A DNA stretch of 64,000 nucleotides, taken from the NCBI GenBank assembly GCA_012517325.1, contig JAAYVF010000083.1, forward strand, positions 1 through 64,000, read 5' to 3'. This document shows positions 17,462 to 25,636 of the stretch, piece by piece (position 1 is the stretch's first letter; each line of letters opens with the position of its first letter). The notes beneath the pieces were generated by a model, which worked only from the letters and a program-made list of their open reading frames with translations, had not been told where the DNA came from and did no database searches. Source of the DNA: Myxococcales bacterium. Its GTDB lineage: Bacteria; Lernaellota; Lernaellaia; Lernaellales; Lernaellaceae. Position numbers and translations under genes: made by a program.

Positions 17462-19792
17462 TCAGACCGACCGTTTCAAGCGCACTTCGCTGGTGCCGGC
17501 GGGAAATGTCACCCGACAATCGTTGACGTTGATTTCGCGGCCGTCGACCACGGCGGTCGTCGCGGCGAACGGGAAATTCCACTCGATGCGGCGGGGCGCG
17601 GCGCGCCAGTCGGCGTCGATCTCCAGCCGCGTTTCCTCGGCGAACCCTTCCAGGCGGTACGAAACGACGCCGAAATGGGTCGGCGCCCGGCGCACCTCGG
17701 TGCGGCTGCCCCAAGCGAACCAATCGAGCGGCGCGGCGGGAGTGATGACCAGCGTGTCGTTTTCCTCGAACAGCAACAGGTCGCGCATCAGCAGCAGCCA
17801 ATCGGCCGCCGCCCACAGATGCATGCCGTCACCCATCACCCCGCCGTGGGTGTGCGGATGAATGGCTTCCGGCCACGTGCCGGCGGAGGTCGCCAGTTCC
17901 AACACGCGGCGGATCAACGGCCAGCACACGGCATCGCGGCGAAAGAGCTCGCAGTGGGCGATGTGCATCGAAAGATAGGCGTTGAGGCCGCTGTGGATCA
18001 TCTGCTGGAAGAAGAGGCCCTGGCAGAAGCAGCGTTCGCGCAGCGCCGCCAGCGTATTGCCCATCCAGGGGTCTTGCGGCTCGAAGAGGCGCAGCGGATA
18101 AAGCGCCGCCAGCACGCCGATCGCGGCGCAGTCGAAGCGGCGGTGCGGGCCGGTCGGCATGACCTCCTCGCCGATCCGGTCCATCGCCAGTTGCAGGCTG
18201 GCGCGGATGTCGGCAAGGAATTGTTCGGTCTCCCGTTCGAAGCGCACCCATTCGTCGCGCATGCCCAGCATTTCGGCGGCCCAGGCCACGTCGCGCAGCC
18301 CGGCGGCGCCCCAGAAGTCGTCCCAGTAGTAATAGTCGTTGGGCCCGAAGTGTTCGGCGGAAAATCCCGGCGGCAGCAGGCCCTTGGTCGGCGGCGACGT
18401 TTCGCGGCGGCGCGTTTTGGCGATCCAGTCGGCGCCGCGGACGAGCGATTCGTAAATGCGGATCAGGTACTCGCGATCACCCGTCAGGCGTGCGTGCTCC
18501 ACCAGCGTCCAGATCGCCTGCCCGGCGCTGTCCCACTCGCCCGGCTGGGACAGGAAGAAACCGTCGGGCTGTTGCTTTTGCGGATAGTCGAGCAATTTGC
18601 GCTTGGCGCTTTCGTGCAGGCCCAGCCGATCCAGCGCGGTCACCAGGTAGGCGGCGTCGCGGAACCAGTAATGATGATAGGTCATGATGCCCGGCGTGAT
18701 GGCGTCGCCATCGTCGACCAACAACAGATGACTTTTGCAGCGCTGAAAAGCCGCCGTCAGATCGCGGTCGGCGAACGTGACCGTCAGGCCTTCCTGCTGC
18801 CGGCGGCGCCATTCGGCCCGCGCCTCGTTGCGCCGGTCGGCGTAGTCGTACGAGCGCAGCGCCGCCGCGCGCCGGTTGAAACACGCCTGCGGCCGGGTCG
18901 TCGCCGTCGCGGTCCGCGTCTGCGTCTCGCCCGGCGGCAGCTTCAGCGGAAACGCGGCGTAGGCCGTCGCCAAGCCCGCCGCGCATTCCGTCCGCGGCCG
19001 GCTCTCGGCGACGCGTAAATGAAAGGCGCAATCGCCCTGGCGGCCGTTCGAGCAATAGACGATCGTCGGCCGCTCCGCGAACTGCAATCCCAGGCAGTGG
19101 TTGACGGTGAACGTATCCGGCGCCGTCAGCTCGATTTTTTTCACCAGCGCACAGCCCTCGGGGTTGAACGGCCGGATCGAAAAATACAGCGTCGGCGCGA
19201 GATGCCGGTCGGAGGTGTTGGTCACCCGCGCCTGCAGCATCACGACTTCCAACTCGCCGGAACCGCTGGCGAACGTTTCCAACTCCAGTTGCAACGGGCC
19301 GAAATCGAACCGGGTCCGCACCAGCGGCAGGTTTTCGACGTGCTGCTGATCGCGCACGGGCCGGCGGCTCGGGAAAAAGGTCTCGTCGTCGAGCCGCAGC
19401 CAGGTGTCCAGCGACCAGCCCTCGAACCAGGGCGTGACCAGGCCGCGCGGATCGATCGCCACCTCGCGTTCGGAGCCGGGGACACCGACCGCCGTCCAGT
19501 TGCGGTGCGTGACGTTCATCGCGCACCAGCTCATGCGCGGAATGAAACTGACGTCGTTTTCGTCGAACTGCCGCGTCGCCCAATACGGCAACACGTAATC
19601 GCGGTTGGGCTGAATCGCCATCTGCGTGTAGATGCCGCGCGTCACCAGCCGCGCCGCCATCGGCAACAGGTCGGTCGGCGCCATCACGTCGGCTTCCGAG
19701 CCGATCCGCCCCATCGATTCGATGAAGTCGAGGCTGTCATCCAGGTGAAAGCGCCGCGCCAGGCGACGCACCAGGCGTTCTTTCCAGTTCAT
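17462..19792 (-). CDS. Six-hairpin (alpha/alpha)6 glycosidase-like protein
   Basis: A 776-residue soluble protein. The first 320 residues look like a beta-sandwich. A helical (alpha/alpha)6 barrel follows, with signatures such as WFRDAAYLVTALDRLG, EWDSAGQAIWTLVEHARLTG and YYYWDDFWGAAGLRDVAWAA, typical of GH15/GH63/GH94-like clans. The C-terminus is a beta-rich cap. No signal peptide is visible. It is the first gene of an operon with the carbamoyltransferase and SGNH hydrolase, so it probably trims or recycles the same glycan. The exact GH family and catalytic acids are not assigned. The ATG at 19792 has only a weak Shine-Dalgarno site. Confidence 0.75.
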   Translation of the reverse strand: MNWKERLVRRLARRFHLDDSLDFIESMGRIGSEADVMAPTDLLPMAARLVTRGIYTQMAIQPNRDYVLPYWATRQFDENDVSFIPRMSWCAMNVTHRNWTAVGVPGSEREVAIDPRGLVTPWFEGWSLDTWLRLDDETFFPSRRPVRDQQHVENLPLVRTRFDFGPLQLELETFASGSGELEVVMLQARVTNTSDRHLAPTLYFSIRPFNPEGCALVKKIELTAPDTFTVNHCLGLQFAERPTIVYCSNGRQGDCAFHLRVAESRPRTECAAGLATAYAAFPLKLPPGETQTRTATATTRPQACFNRRAAALRSYDYADRRNEARAEWRRRQQEGLTVTFADRDLTAAFQRCKSHLLLVDDGDAITPGIMTYHHYWFRDAAYLVTALDRLGLHESAKRKLLDYPQKQQPDGFFLSQPGEWDSAGQAIWTLVEHARLTGDREYLIRIYESLVRGADWIAKTRRRETSPPTKGLLPPGFSAEHFGPNDYYYWDDFWGAAGLRDVAWAAEMLGMRDEWVRFERETEQFLADIRASLQLAMDRIGEEVMPTGPHRRFDCAAIGVLAALYPLRLFEPQDPWMGNTLAALRERCFCQGLFFQQMIHSGLNAYLSMHIAHCELFRRDAVCWPLIRRVLELATSAGTWPEAIHPHTHGGVMGDGMHLWAAADWLLLMRDLLLFEENDTLVITPAAPLDWFAWGSRTEVRRAPTHFGVVSYRLEGFAEETRLEIDADWRAAPRRIEWNFPFAATTAVVDGREINVNDCRVTFPAGTSEVRLKRSV

Positions 19793-19931
19793 CCGCGAAT
19801 CCCGCTCGGTGTCAGCCGGACGCGAACAGTCCGCGCCCGTGGTTAATTCTTCCCGCCGAATGGCCAGGGTGTTGAAAAGATTATTTTGGTCGGTGAGCGC
19901 CGGATTGTCCAGACGGCGAGGCCGATTGATG

Positions 19932-20768
19932 CTATTCTTCCGCCGGTTGCGGCGGCCGTTGGATGCGCAGGCGGCGGATTTGGCGTTCGTTGGCCGCTTC
20001 GATCTTCACCGAGAAGCCGTCCAGTTCGAGGATTTCGCCGGCCTGCGGCACGCGGCCGATGCGGTCGAAAATCCAACCGCCGACGGTGTTGAACGACCCA
20101 TCCAGTTCCTCGAGGTCGAAGATCTCGTAAAACTCGTTGATGTCGAACCGTCCGGGAACGACCAGCGTGTTTTCGTCCTGGAAATAGATGGTCTTTTCTT
20201 CCTTGTCGTACTCGTCGGAGATTTCCCCGACGATCTCCTCAAGGATATCCTCGAGCGTGACCATGCCGCTCGTGCCGCCAAATTCGTCGATCACCAGGGC
20301 AAATTTTTCGTGCCGCTGCTGAAATTCCCGCAACAGGTCGTCGAGTTTTTTCGTCTCGGGCACGTTGTAGGTTTTACGGAGGATTTCCTCGATTTTGAAC
20401 TGCTCCTCGCGGCCCCAATAGCGCAGCAGATCCTTGACATGGACAAAACCGAGCACCTTGTCCAGATCGCCGTCCACCACCGGCAGCCGGCTGTGCCCGG
20501 ATTCGCGGGTGCAGCGGATGATTTCCGTCAGCGGATCGTCCTTGTCGACGGAGGAGATTTCCGTGCGCGGAACCATGACCTCGCGGACGGTGGTTTTGTC
20601 GAGGTAGAGGACCCCCTGCATCATCTCGCTCTCGTCGTGATCGATATGCCCATCCAATTCGAGGTCGGACAACGCTTCCTCGGTGACCTTTTCGGGATCC
20701 TCGGGACGGCGGAAGACGGAGATCAATCGACGCAAGCGACTTCGCGGCAGGTCTTCTTTTTCGCTCAT
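19932..20768 (-). CDS. corC: CorC/HlyC-family CBS-domain protein
   Basis: A 278-residue cytosolic protein with a short N-terminal acidic region, two CBS domains (about 65-185, from REVMVPRTEI to LEDILEEIVGEI) and a C-terminal CorC_HlyC domain (about 200-275). The family is linked to Mg2+/Co2+ efflux, and CBS pairs bind adenosine nucleotides. The motif DEFGGTSGMVTLEDILEEI is diagnostic. There are no membrane segments, as in Salmonella CorC. The ATG at 20768 overlaps the ybeY stop as ATGA, with GAGGATGG upstream. It is the last gene of the yjbQ-phoH-pgpH-ybeY-corC operon; the phoH-ybeY-corC order is widely conserved. Confidence 0.92.
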   Translation of the reverse strand: MSEKEDLPRSRLRRLISVFRRPEDPEKVTEEALSDLELDGHIDHDESEMMQGVLYLDKTTVREVMVPRTEISSVDKDDPLTEIIRCTRESGHSRLPVVDGDLDKVLGFVHVKDLLRYWGREEQFKIEEILRKTYNVPETKKLDDLLREFQQRHEKFALVIDEFGGTSGMVTLEDILEEIVGEISDEYDKEEKTIYFQDENTLVVPGRFDINEFYEIFDLEELDGSFNTVGGWIFDRIGRVPQAGEILELDGFSVKIEAANERQIRRLRIQRPPQPAEE

Positions 20769-21256
20769 TTTCCATCCTCTTGTTCGAGCAGCGGCGCCAG
20801 CAGATCGCGCAAGGCTTCTTCCCGTTCCTTCATCCGCGCCGCTTCGTCCGGACTCACGCGCTCGTGATCGTAACCCGAAAGATGAAGGAGGCCATGCAAA
20901 ATATAGTAACCGGTCAGGTACAAAAGTCCATAACCGGTTTCGCCGCTTTGTCGCGCCGCCTCGTCGACGTTGACGATCAACTGCCCCCATTCGCCGGCTT
21001 CGTCGGCCGGAAAGGAGATCACGTTGGTGGGGCGGTCGCGACCCAGGTAATCGCGGTTGTAGCGCCGGCTCGCGCCGTCGCCGACCAGGAGGATTTCGAC
21101 CCGGTCGCCGGCGCGCTCCAGCCGCGTCCCGGCCGCGGCCACCAACGCCCGCAGCGGCTTAGTGTCCGGGCTCCTCCCGGGGTGCCGCCGGCGGAGCGAT
21201 ATTGACGACCTTGCCCTTGCGGGGCTGTTCGTTTTCGGGGTAAGCGATTCGCCCAT
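20765..21256 (-). CDS. ybeY: Endoribonuclease YbeY, rRNA maturation and quality control
   Basis: A single-strand-specific metallo-endoribonuclease for 16S rRNA 3' processing and ribosome quality control. The zinc motif HGLLHLSGYDH is intact near residues 120-130, and NRDYLGRDRPTNVISFP is the usual conserved lead-in. The start is unclear. The only in-frame ATG is at 21256 (163 residues), overlapping pgpH by 98 bases. A shorter form from a TTG or GTG near residue 39-40 would lose the first beta-strand. A GGGAGGAG sequence lies within the overlap near 21170-21180, but no ATG, GTG or TTG is well spaced after it. Coordinates are given for the ATG. Confidence 0.88.
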   Translation of the reverse strand: MGESLTPKTNSPARARSSISLRRRHPGRSPDTKPLRALVAAAGTRLERAGDRVEILLVGDGASRRYNRDYLGRDRPTNVISFPADEAGEWGQLIVNVDEAARQSGETGYGLLYLTGYYILHGLLHLSGYDHERVSPDEAARMKEREEALRDLLAPLLEQEDGK

Positions 21257-23552
21257 GATACCGTCCGGTGAGGATGGTCGCGAAATTTTGTGCGACCCGA
21301 TGCAGATCCTTGAGGGTCATCTCGCATTCGTCGAGTTGGCCGTCGTTGTAAATGTTGCCGATCAATTCCGAAACCAGCGATTCGATGCGGGCCGGCGTGG
21401 GATTTTTCAGGCTGCGGGTCGCGGCCTCCACCACGTCGGCCAGCATGACCAGCGCCGATTCCTTGGTCTGGGGATACGGGCCGCGATAACGGAAATCCTC
21501 TTCGTTGATTTTCAGGTTGCCCGCCGCTTCCATCTGCTTGGCCCGGTTGTAGAAGTAGTGGATCCGCGAACGGCCGTGGTGTTCGGCGATGATCTTTTCC
21601 ACCCGGCGGCCGATGCGATAACGCTTGGCCAGCTCCAACCCTTCGCGCACGTGATTGATCAAAATCAGGCTCGACATGTGCGGCGGCAGTTCGTTGTGCG
21701 GATTGTTCTCCCCTTCCATCTGGTTTTCGATGAAGTAGTGCGGTTTGACGATCTTGCCGATGTCGTGATAGAGCCCCGCCACCTTGGCCAGCAACGGGTT
21801 GACCGAAATCGACTCCGCCCCCTTTTCGGCGAGCGCCGACACCATCAGGGAGTGGTGATAGGTGCCCGGCGCCTCGACCAGCATCCGGCCCAGCAGCGGA
21901 TTGTTCAAGTTGGCCAATTCGATCAGCCGCAGGTTGCTGGTGTAGTTGAACAGCGCCTCGAACGGATGCACGACCGCCAGCATGAACGGGCCGCTGAGCA
22001 AGCCGCCGATCGCCGCCGCCCCGACGTTGACGAACGTCGCCGTGGAGAGCAGCGAGGCCGGATCGCCGATGACTTGCACGGCGAACATCATCACGGCGTT
22101 GATCAGGCTCACCGAAAGACCGGCCTTCACCACCTGGGCGCCGGCCTGCACCTTGCCGATGCGGTGCGCGCCGACGACGCTGCCGGCCAGGACGAACAGC
22201 GCGTAGCCGATGGAGCCGTCCATGAACAACCCGGACATCAACGCGACGAAACCCAGCCAGACAATCGCCGCCTCGCTGTAGAGCAGAAAGCGCACCAGCA
22301 TGCAGACGCCGGCGACCGGGAACAGCACGCGGATCGCCTCTTCCGTCAGCCAGGGATAGGAATCGGCCAACGGTTGCGAAATCGTCTTGGCGAGCCACAT
22401 GAGCAGCCCGGCCAGGGCGGCGGTGCTGAGAAGAAACGCGTAATCGTTCATGCTGGGCTTGAACTTGCGGATATTGCGCGCTCCAAAGACGAACAGGGCC
22501 GAGATGATGATCGCCAACACGATCACCAGCGCCACGAAGATCAGCAGGGTTTCGGCGGCGCCGGCTCCTTGGCGCATCGCCCCGAGCACCAGCATCTGCT
22601 CCTCGGTGATCGGCCGCCCCTCGGCCACGATGAGCTGGTTCTTGCGGAAATGGATGATGCTGGGGCCGACCTTGTTGGCCGCTTCCATGCGCAGTTCCTC
22701 GGTCGCCGCCAGATTGAAATTCACCGTGGGCGCGATCATCCCGTCGGCGATTTTTAACACCAGCGCCCGCTCCGCCGGGTCCTCGATGTTCTGCTTCGCC
22801 CGGCGTTCCACCTGATCCAGAATGACCGGCAGATCGGCGATTTTCTCGATTTCCTTGAAGGTCCGCTCCTTCTTGTTGCCCAATTCCCGCAGGGTGATCG
22901 CCTTTTCCGCGCCCTGCGCGGCGATCTGTTCGAGCAGCACCTTGCGATCGACCACGATCAGGCGCGACAACGCGTAGTTGAGCAGATCGCGGATCTCGGC
23001 CTCCACCTGCGGCGAGTATTTTTTCTTGAACAAGGCGTCGAAATCCTTACGGTCGAGATCGAGACCGAGTTGCTGCGCCAGCTTGTTCTCCTGCTCCTCG
23101 ATCGCCGGCTTCGACAGCAGACTCGCCACGCCCATTTCGTTTTCCTTCGCCGCGCCGCCGCTGTCGGTCCAGCCGAAAAACAGCCGCGATTCGGCGAAAG
23201 CGTCGGCCAGGCGTTTAACCTGCCGCTGGTCGGCCCGCGCGTCGTGGTCGTACACCGGCAGCACCGCCGAGATGGCGTCCTGGCGCCGCTTTTCGGTACT
23301 CGAGGTGTCGATCACGTCGAAATCGCGGTTGGCCTTGATGGTGTGATCGGCGAACATGCCGGCCTGGTAGCGGTCGATCGAAAAGCCGAAATGCGGCGCG
23401 ATCATAAACGAAAGAAAGAGACTCGCCAGCACGACCATCGCCCAGGGTGTCGTCAGCACCTCATGGCCCAACCGGCTGCGCTTGATCGCTTCCTGGACGC
23501 GGCGCAGGCGCGGCCACTGGCGTTTTTTTTCTTCCGGCGGATTGGCGCTCAA
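21159..23552 (-). CDS. pgpH: 7TMR-HD membrane phosphohydrolase (PgpH/YqfF family)
   Basis: A 797-residue membrane protein with one N-terminal membrane segment, an extracytoplasmic 7TMR-HDED domain (about 60-320), seven membrane segments (about 330-530) and a cytosolic HD domain (about 555-720). HD ligands are visible in GTYHHSL, LYHDIGK, HMSSLI, NHVREG and IAEHHG. Characterised members degrade c-di-AMP to pApA; whether this organism makes c-di-AMP is not shown here. The start is TTG at 23552, overlapping the phoH stop as TTGA, with GGGAGA five bases upstream. The pgpH-ybeY pair next to phoH is typical. Confidence 0.92.
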   Translation of the reverse strand: MSANPPEEKKRQWPRLRRVQEAIKRSRLGHEVLTTPWAMVVLASLFLSFMIAPHFGFSIDRYQAGMFADHTIKANRDFDVIDTSSTEKRRQDAISAVLPVYDHDARADQRQVKRLADAFAESRLFFGWTDSGGAAKENEMGVASLLSKPAIEEQENKLAQQLGLDLDRKDFDALFKKKYSPQVEAEIRDLLNYALSRLIVVDRKVLLEQIAAQGAEKAITLRELGNKKERTFKEIEKIADLPVILDQVERRAKQNIEDPAERALVLKIADGMIAPTVNFNLAATEELRMEAANKVGPSIIHFRKNQLIVAEGRPITEEQMLVLGAMRQGAGAAETLLIFVALVIVLAIIISALFVFGARNIRKFKPSMNDYAFLLSTAALAGLLMWLAKTISQPLADSYPWLTEEAIRVLFPVAGVCMLVRFLLYSEAAIVWLGFVALMSGLFMDGSIGYALFVLAGSVVGAHRIGKVQAGAQVVKAGLSVSLINAVMMFAVQVIGDPASLLSTATFVNVGAAAIGGLLSGPFMLAVVHPFEALFNYTSNLRLIELANLNNPLLGRMLVEAPGTYHHSLMVSALAEKGAESISVNPLLAKVAGLYHDIGKIVKPHYFIENQMEGENNPHNELPPHMSSLILINHVREGLELAKRYRIGRRVEKIIAEHHGRSRIHYFYNRAKQMEAAGNLKINEEDFRYRGPYPQTKESALVMLADVVEAATRSLKNPTPARIESLVSELIGNIYNDGQLDECEMTLKDLHRVAQNFATILTGRYHGRIAYPENEQPRKGKVVNIAPPAAPREEPGH

Positions 23553-24547
23553 TCGTTCTCCCGGCGAGATCGTTTCTCGTATTGATCATACGCCACAATA
23601 ATGCGCTGCACCAAGCGGTGCCGCACCACGTCGGTTTCATCGAAGCGGACGAAGACGATGCCGTCCAGATCGCGCAAAATCGACTGGACGATCACCAGGC
23701 CCGAAACCTGGCCGTTGGGCAGGTCGATCTGGGTGTCGTCGCCGGTGATGACCGCCTTGGAGTGGAAGCCCAGGCGGGTGAGAAACATTTTCATCTGCTC
23801 GGGCGTGCTGTTCTGCGCCTCGTCGAGGATCACGAAGCTGTCGTTCAGCGTGCGGCCGCGCATGAAGGCCAGCGGCGCGACCTCGATGATCTGCCGGTCG
23901 ATCAACCGCTGCACCTTTTCGTAGGGCATCATCTCGTGCAGCGCGTCGTAAAGCGGCCGCAAATACGGATTGACCTTTTCGGCGATGTCGCCCGGTAGAA
24001 ATCCGAGCTTCTCGCCCGCCTCCACCGCCGGCCGCACCAGGATGATCCGATCGACCTCGCCTTTCACCAGATGGCTGACCGCCATCGCCATGGCCAGGTA
24101 GGTCTTGCCCGTGCCGGCCGGCCCGACGCCGAAGACGATGTCGTTGTTGCGGATCGCGTCGATGTACATTTTCTGGTGAATCGACTTGGGCGTGATGGCC
24201 CGGTTTTTGTTGGAGATGTACACCGTGTCCAGAAAGATATCGCGCAGCCGGATCTTGTCGCCCGAGCGCAGGATCGTCAGCGCGTGTTCCACGTCCGTGG
24301 TGTAGACCGGAAAGCCCTCGGCGACCAGGCCGTACAACTCCTCGAACAATTTCTTCACGATGGGAAAGTGTTCCTGCGGACCGCGCATGAAAATCCGGTC
24401 GCCGCGCACCGACAGCTTGACCCCCAACGCGGTTTCCACCACGTGCAGGTTCTCGTCGCCGTGGCCGACGATCTGCCGAATCACCTCGGCATCGGGCAGA
24501 TATATGCAGGGGGTTTCCGCCCCGCCGTTGAATTCCTTCTCGCCCAA
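23549..24547 (-). CDS. phoH: PhoH-family ATPase (PhoH-like)
   Basis: A 332-residue cytosolic P-loop ATPase/RNA helicase-like protein linked to RNA metabolism alongside YbeY. An N-terminal KH-like region (about 10-95) precedes the ATPase domain, with Walker A GPAGTGKT (about 142-149) and Walker B FVILDEAQN (about 236-244), then TGDDTQIDLP. The length fits the PhoH-like subgroup. The start is TTG at 24547, five bases after the yjbQ stop and preceded by GGGGTAGGA. Translation is probably coupled along the whole operon. Confidence 0.92.
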   Translation of the reverse strand: MGEKEFNGGAETPCIYLPDAEVIRQIVGHGDENLHVVETALGVKLSVRGDRIFMRGPQEHFPIVKKLFEELYGLVAEGFPVYTTDVEHALTILRSGDKIRLRDIFLDTVYISNKNRAITPKSIHQKMYIDAIRNNDIVFGVGPAGTGKTYLAMAMAVSHLVKGEVDRIILVRPAVEAGEKLGFLPGDIAEKVNPYLRPLYDALHEMMPYEKVQRLIDRQIIEVAPLAFMRGRTLNDSFVILDEAQNSTPEQMKMFLTRLGFHSKAVITGDDTQIDLPNGQVSGLVIVQSILRDLDGIVFVRFDETDVVRHRLVQRIIVAYDQYEKRSRREND

Positions 24548-24552
24548 AAATC

Positions 24553-24984
24553 CTACCCCTGGTTGCCGACCACGCTCACGGCGATCTGCCGTCGACGAGG
24601 CCGATTGTCAAAGTCGATCAGTAAAATCTGTTGCCAGGTTCCCAGGAACATCTGGCCTTCGTGAATCGGCACGTGCAAATCCGGTCCGATCATCGCCGCG
24701 CGCACGTGGCTGTGCCCGTTGTCGTCGCCCCAGCGCCGATTGTGCGCGTATTCGCCGCCTTCCGGGATCATTCGTTCGATCGCCCGCCGCAGATCGTCTA
24801 GCACGCCTTCTTCATATTCGATGGTCGTCAGCGCCGCGGTCGAACCCGGGACAAAAACCGTGACACTCCCCTCGGCAATACCGGAATTGGCAATGATCGC
24901 GGCCACCTGCCCGGTCAAATCCAACATATCCAGGTTTCCCCTGGTTTCCAGCTCGATCAGATCAAAGCAGGTCATAGTCTCCAT
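24553..24984 (-). CDS. yjbQ: YjbQ/UPF0047-family protein
   Basis: A 143-residue protein of the YjbQ family, which is annotated as having weak (secondary) thiamine-phosphate synthase activity; its true role is unsettled. Family signatures are GSVTVFVPGSTAALTTIEYE, DDNGHSHVRAAMIGP and HEGQMFLGTWQQILLIDFDNRPR, including the conserved His residues. ATG 24984 gives the usual family length (about 138), with GGCGGTG upstream; ATG 24975 is a possible alternative. It is the first gene of the housekeeping operon running to corC. A weak promoter-like TACACT lies on the minus strand at 25011-25016. Confidence 0.88.
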   Translation of the reverse strand: METMTCFDLIELETRGNLDMLDLTGQVAAIIANSGIAEGSVTVFVPGSTAALTTIEYEEGVLDDLRRAIERMIPEGGEYAHNRRWGDDNGHSHVRAAMIGPDLHVPIHEGQMFLGTWQQILLIDFDNRPRRRQIAVSVVGNQG

Positions 24985-25129
24985 AGCACCGCCGATAAAA
25001 ATGGTTTTGTAGTGTACCACAAGGCTAAATGAAGATGAAATCAGGCTCAACAGCCCGGTGAATATTTATAAAAGCTTTTTTATTCATATAGATAGGCATA
25101 CAGGCCAGCCGAAGGAAAGGATGATCGGC

Positions 25130-25459
25130 TCACTTGGAGAAGCGGTAATACGTATCGCCGCGATTGTGTTTGACGGTGAAGGTGTAACCGGAATTGTTGC
25201 AATTGCCGAAGACGAACGTCATTTCCGGGTCGTCGGTCAGATTGCGGTCGATCGCCAACAAGGAACTCAAATCGCCGGCATAAGTATTGTGAATCGATTT
25301 GTAGATTTCCTGTTCGGTCCGAGCGTTATGCCCCGAGCTGCCCGCCGATGCGTTATAGGCGGAAACCCGCAGGTTGACGTAATTGGGCATGGCAATTAGC
25401 GCTAGGATACCGATAATGGCGATGACGATCATCAGTTCAACCAGCGAAAAGCCTTTCAT
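25130..25459 (-). CDS. Type IV pilin-like / pseudopilin protein
   Basis: A 109-residue class III prepilin-like protein. The N-terminus MKGFSLVELMIVIAIIGILA matches the prepilin peptidase site, with cleavage after Gly3, Phe as first mature residue and Glu at mature position 5, followed by a hydrophobic helix. The soluble part is short, with a single Cys. The ATG at 25459 has GAGG six bases upstream and is preferred to the TTG two codons earlier. No other pilus or type II secretion gene is in the window, so it is an orphan pilin whose assembly system must be elsewhere. Confidence 0.88.
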   Translation of the reverse strand: MKGFSLVELMIVIAIIGILALIAMPNYVNLRVSAYNASAGSSGHNARTEQEIYKSIHNTYAGDLSSLLAIDRNLTDDPEMTFVFGNCNNSGYTFTVKHNRGDTYYRFSK

Positions 25460-25617
25460 TTTCAACCTCGTCCGAAAGGGTGCTTGGATAATACCTTCAA
25501 AAGAGATGCCAATCCCCCTGATATTGTGATTTGTCTTTTATTTCAATTGGTTAGGCATTGGCGAGAGGGCTTTGAGAAAGCAAATACCGGATATTTGTAT
25601 CCTTTTTTTCATATTAA

Positions 25618-25634
25618 GTGACAATTGTTGTCAC
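25618..25634. repeat. Perfect 7-bp inverted repeat
   Basis: GTGACAA-TTG-TTGTCAC lies just past the stop codon of the ceramidase-like lipoprotein gene. Read on the minus strand it could be a weak terminator, since it is followed by TTAATATG. Its perfect dyad could also be a protein binding site in the region upstream of the pilin gene. Confidence 0.5.
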
Positions 25635-25636
25635 TT

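Noticed and set aside
15941-19018. 1025-codon plus-strand open frame
   Set aside because: It is antisense to the carbamoyltransferase and glycosidase genes, which have clear family motifs. High GC leaves the opposite strand free of stops.
25070-25079. AAAAGCTTTT palindrome downstream of the pilin gene as a terminator
   Set aside because: The stem is A/T only and lies where a real terminator would need a GC core.
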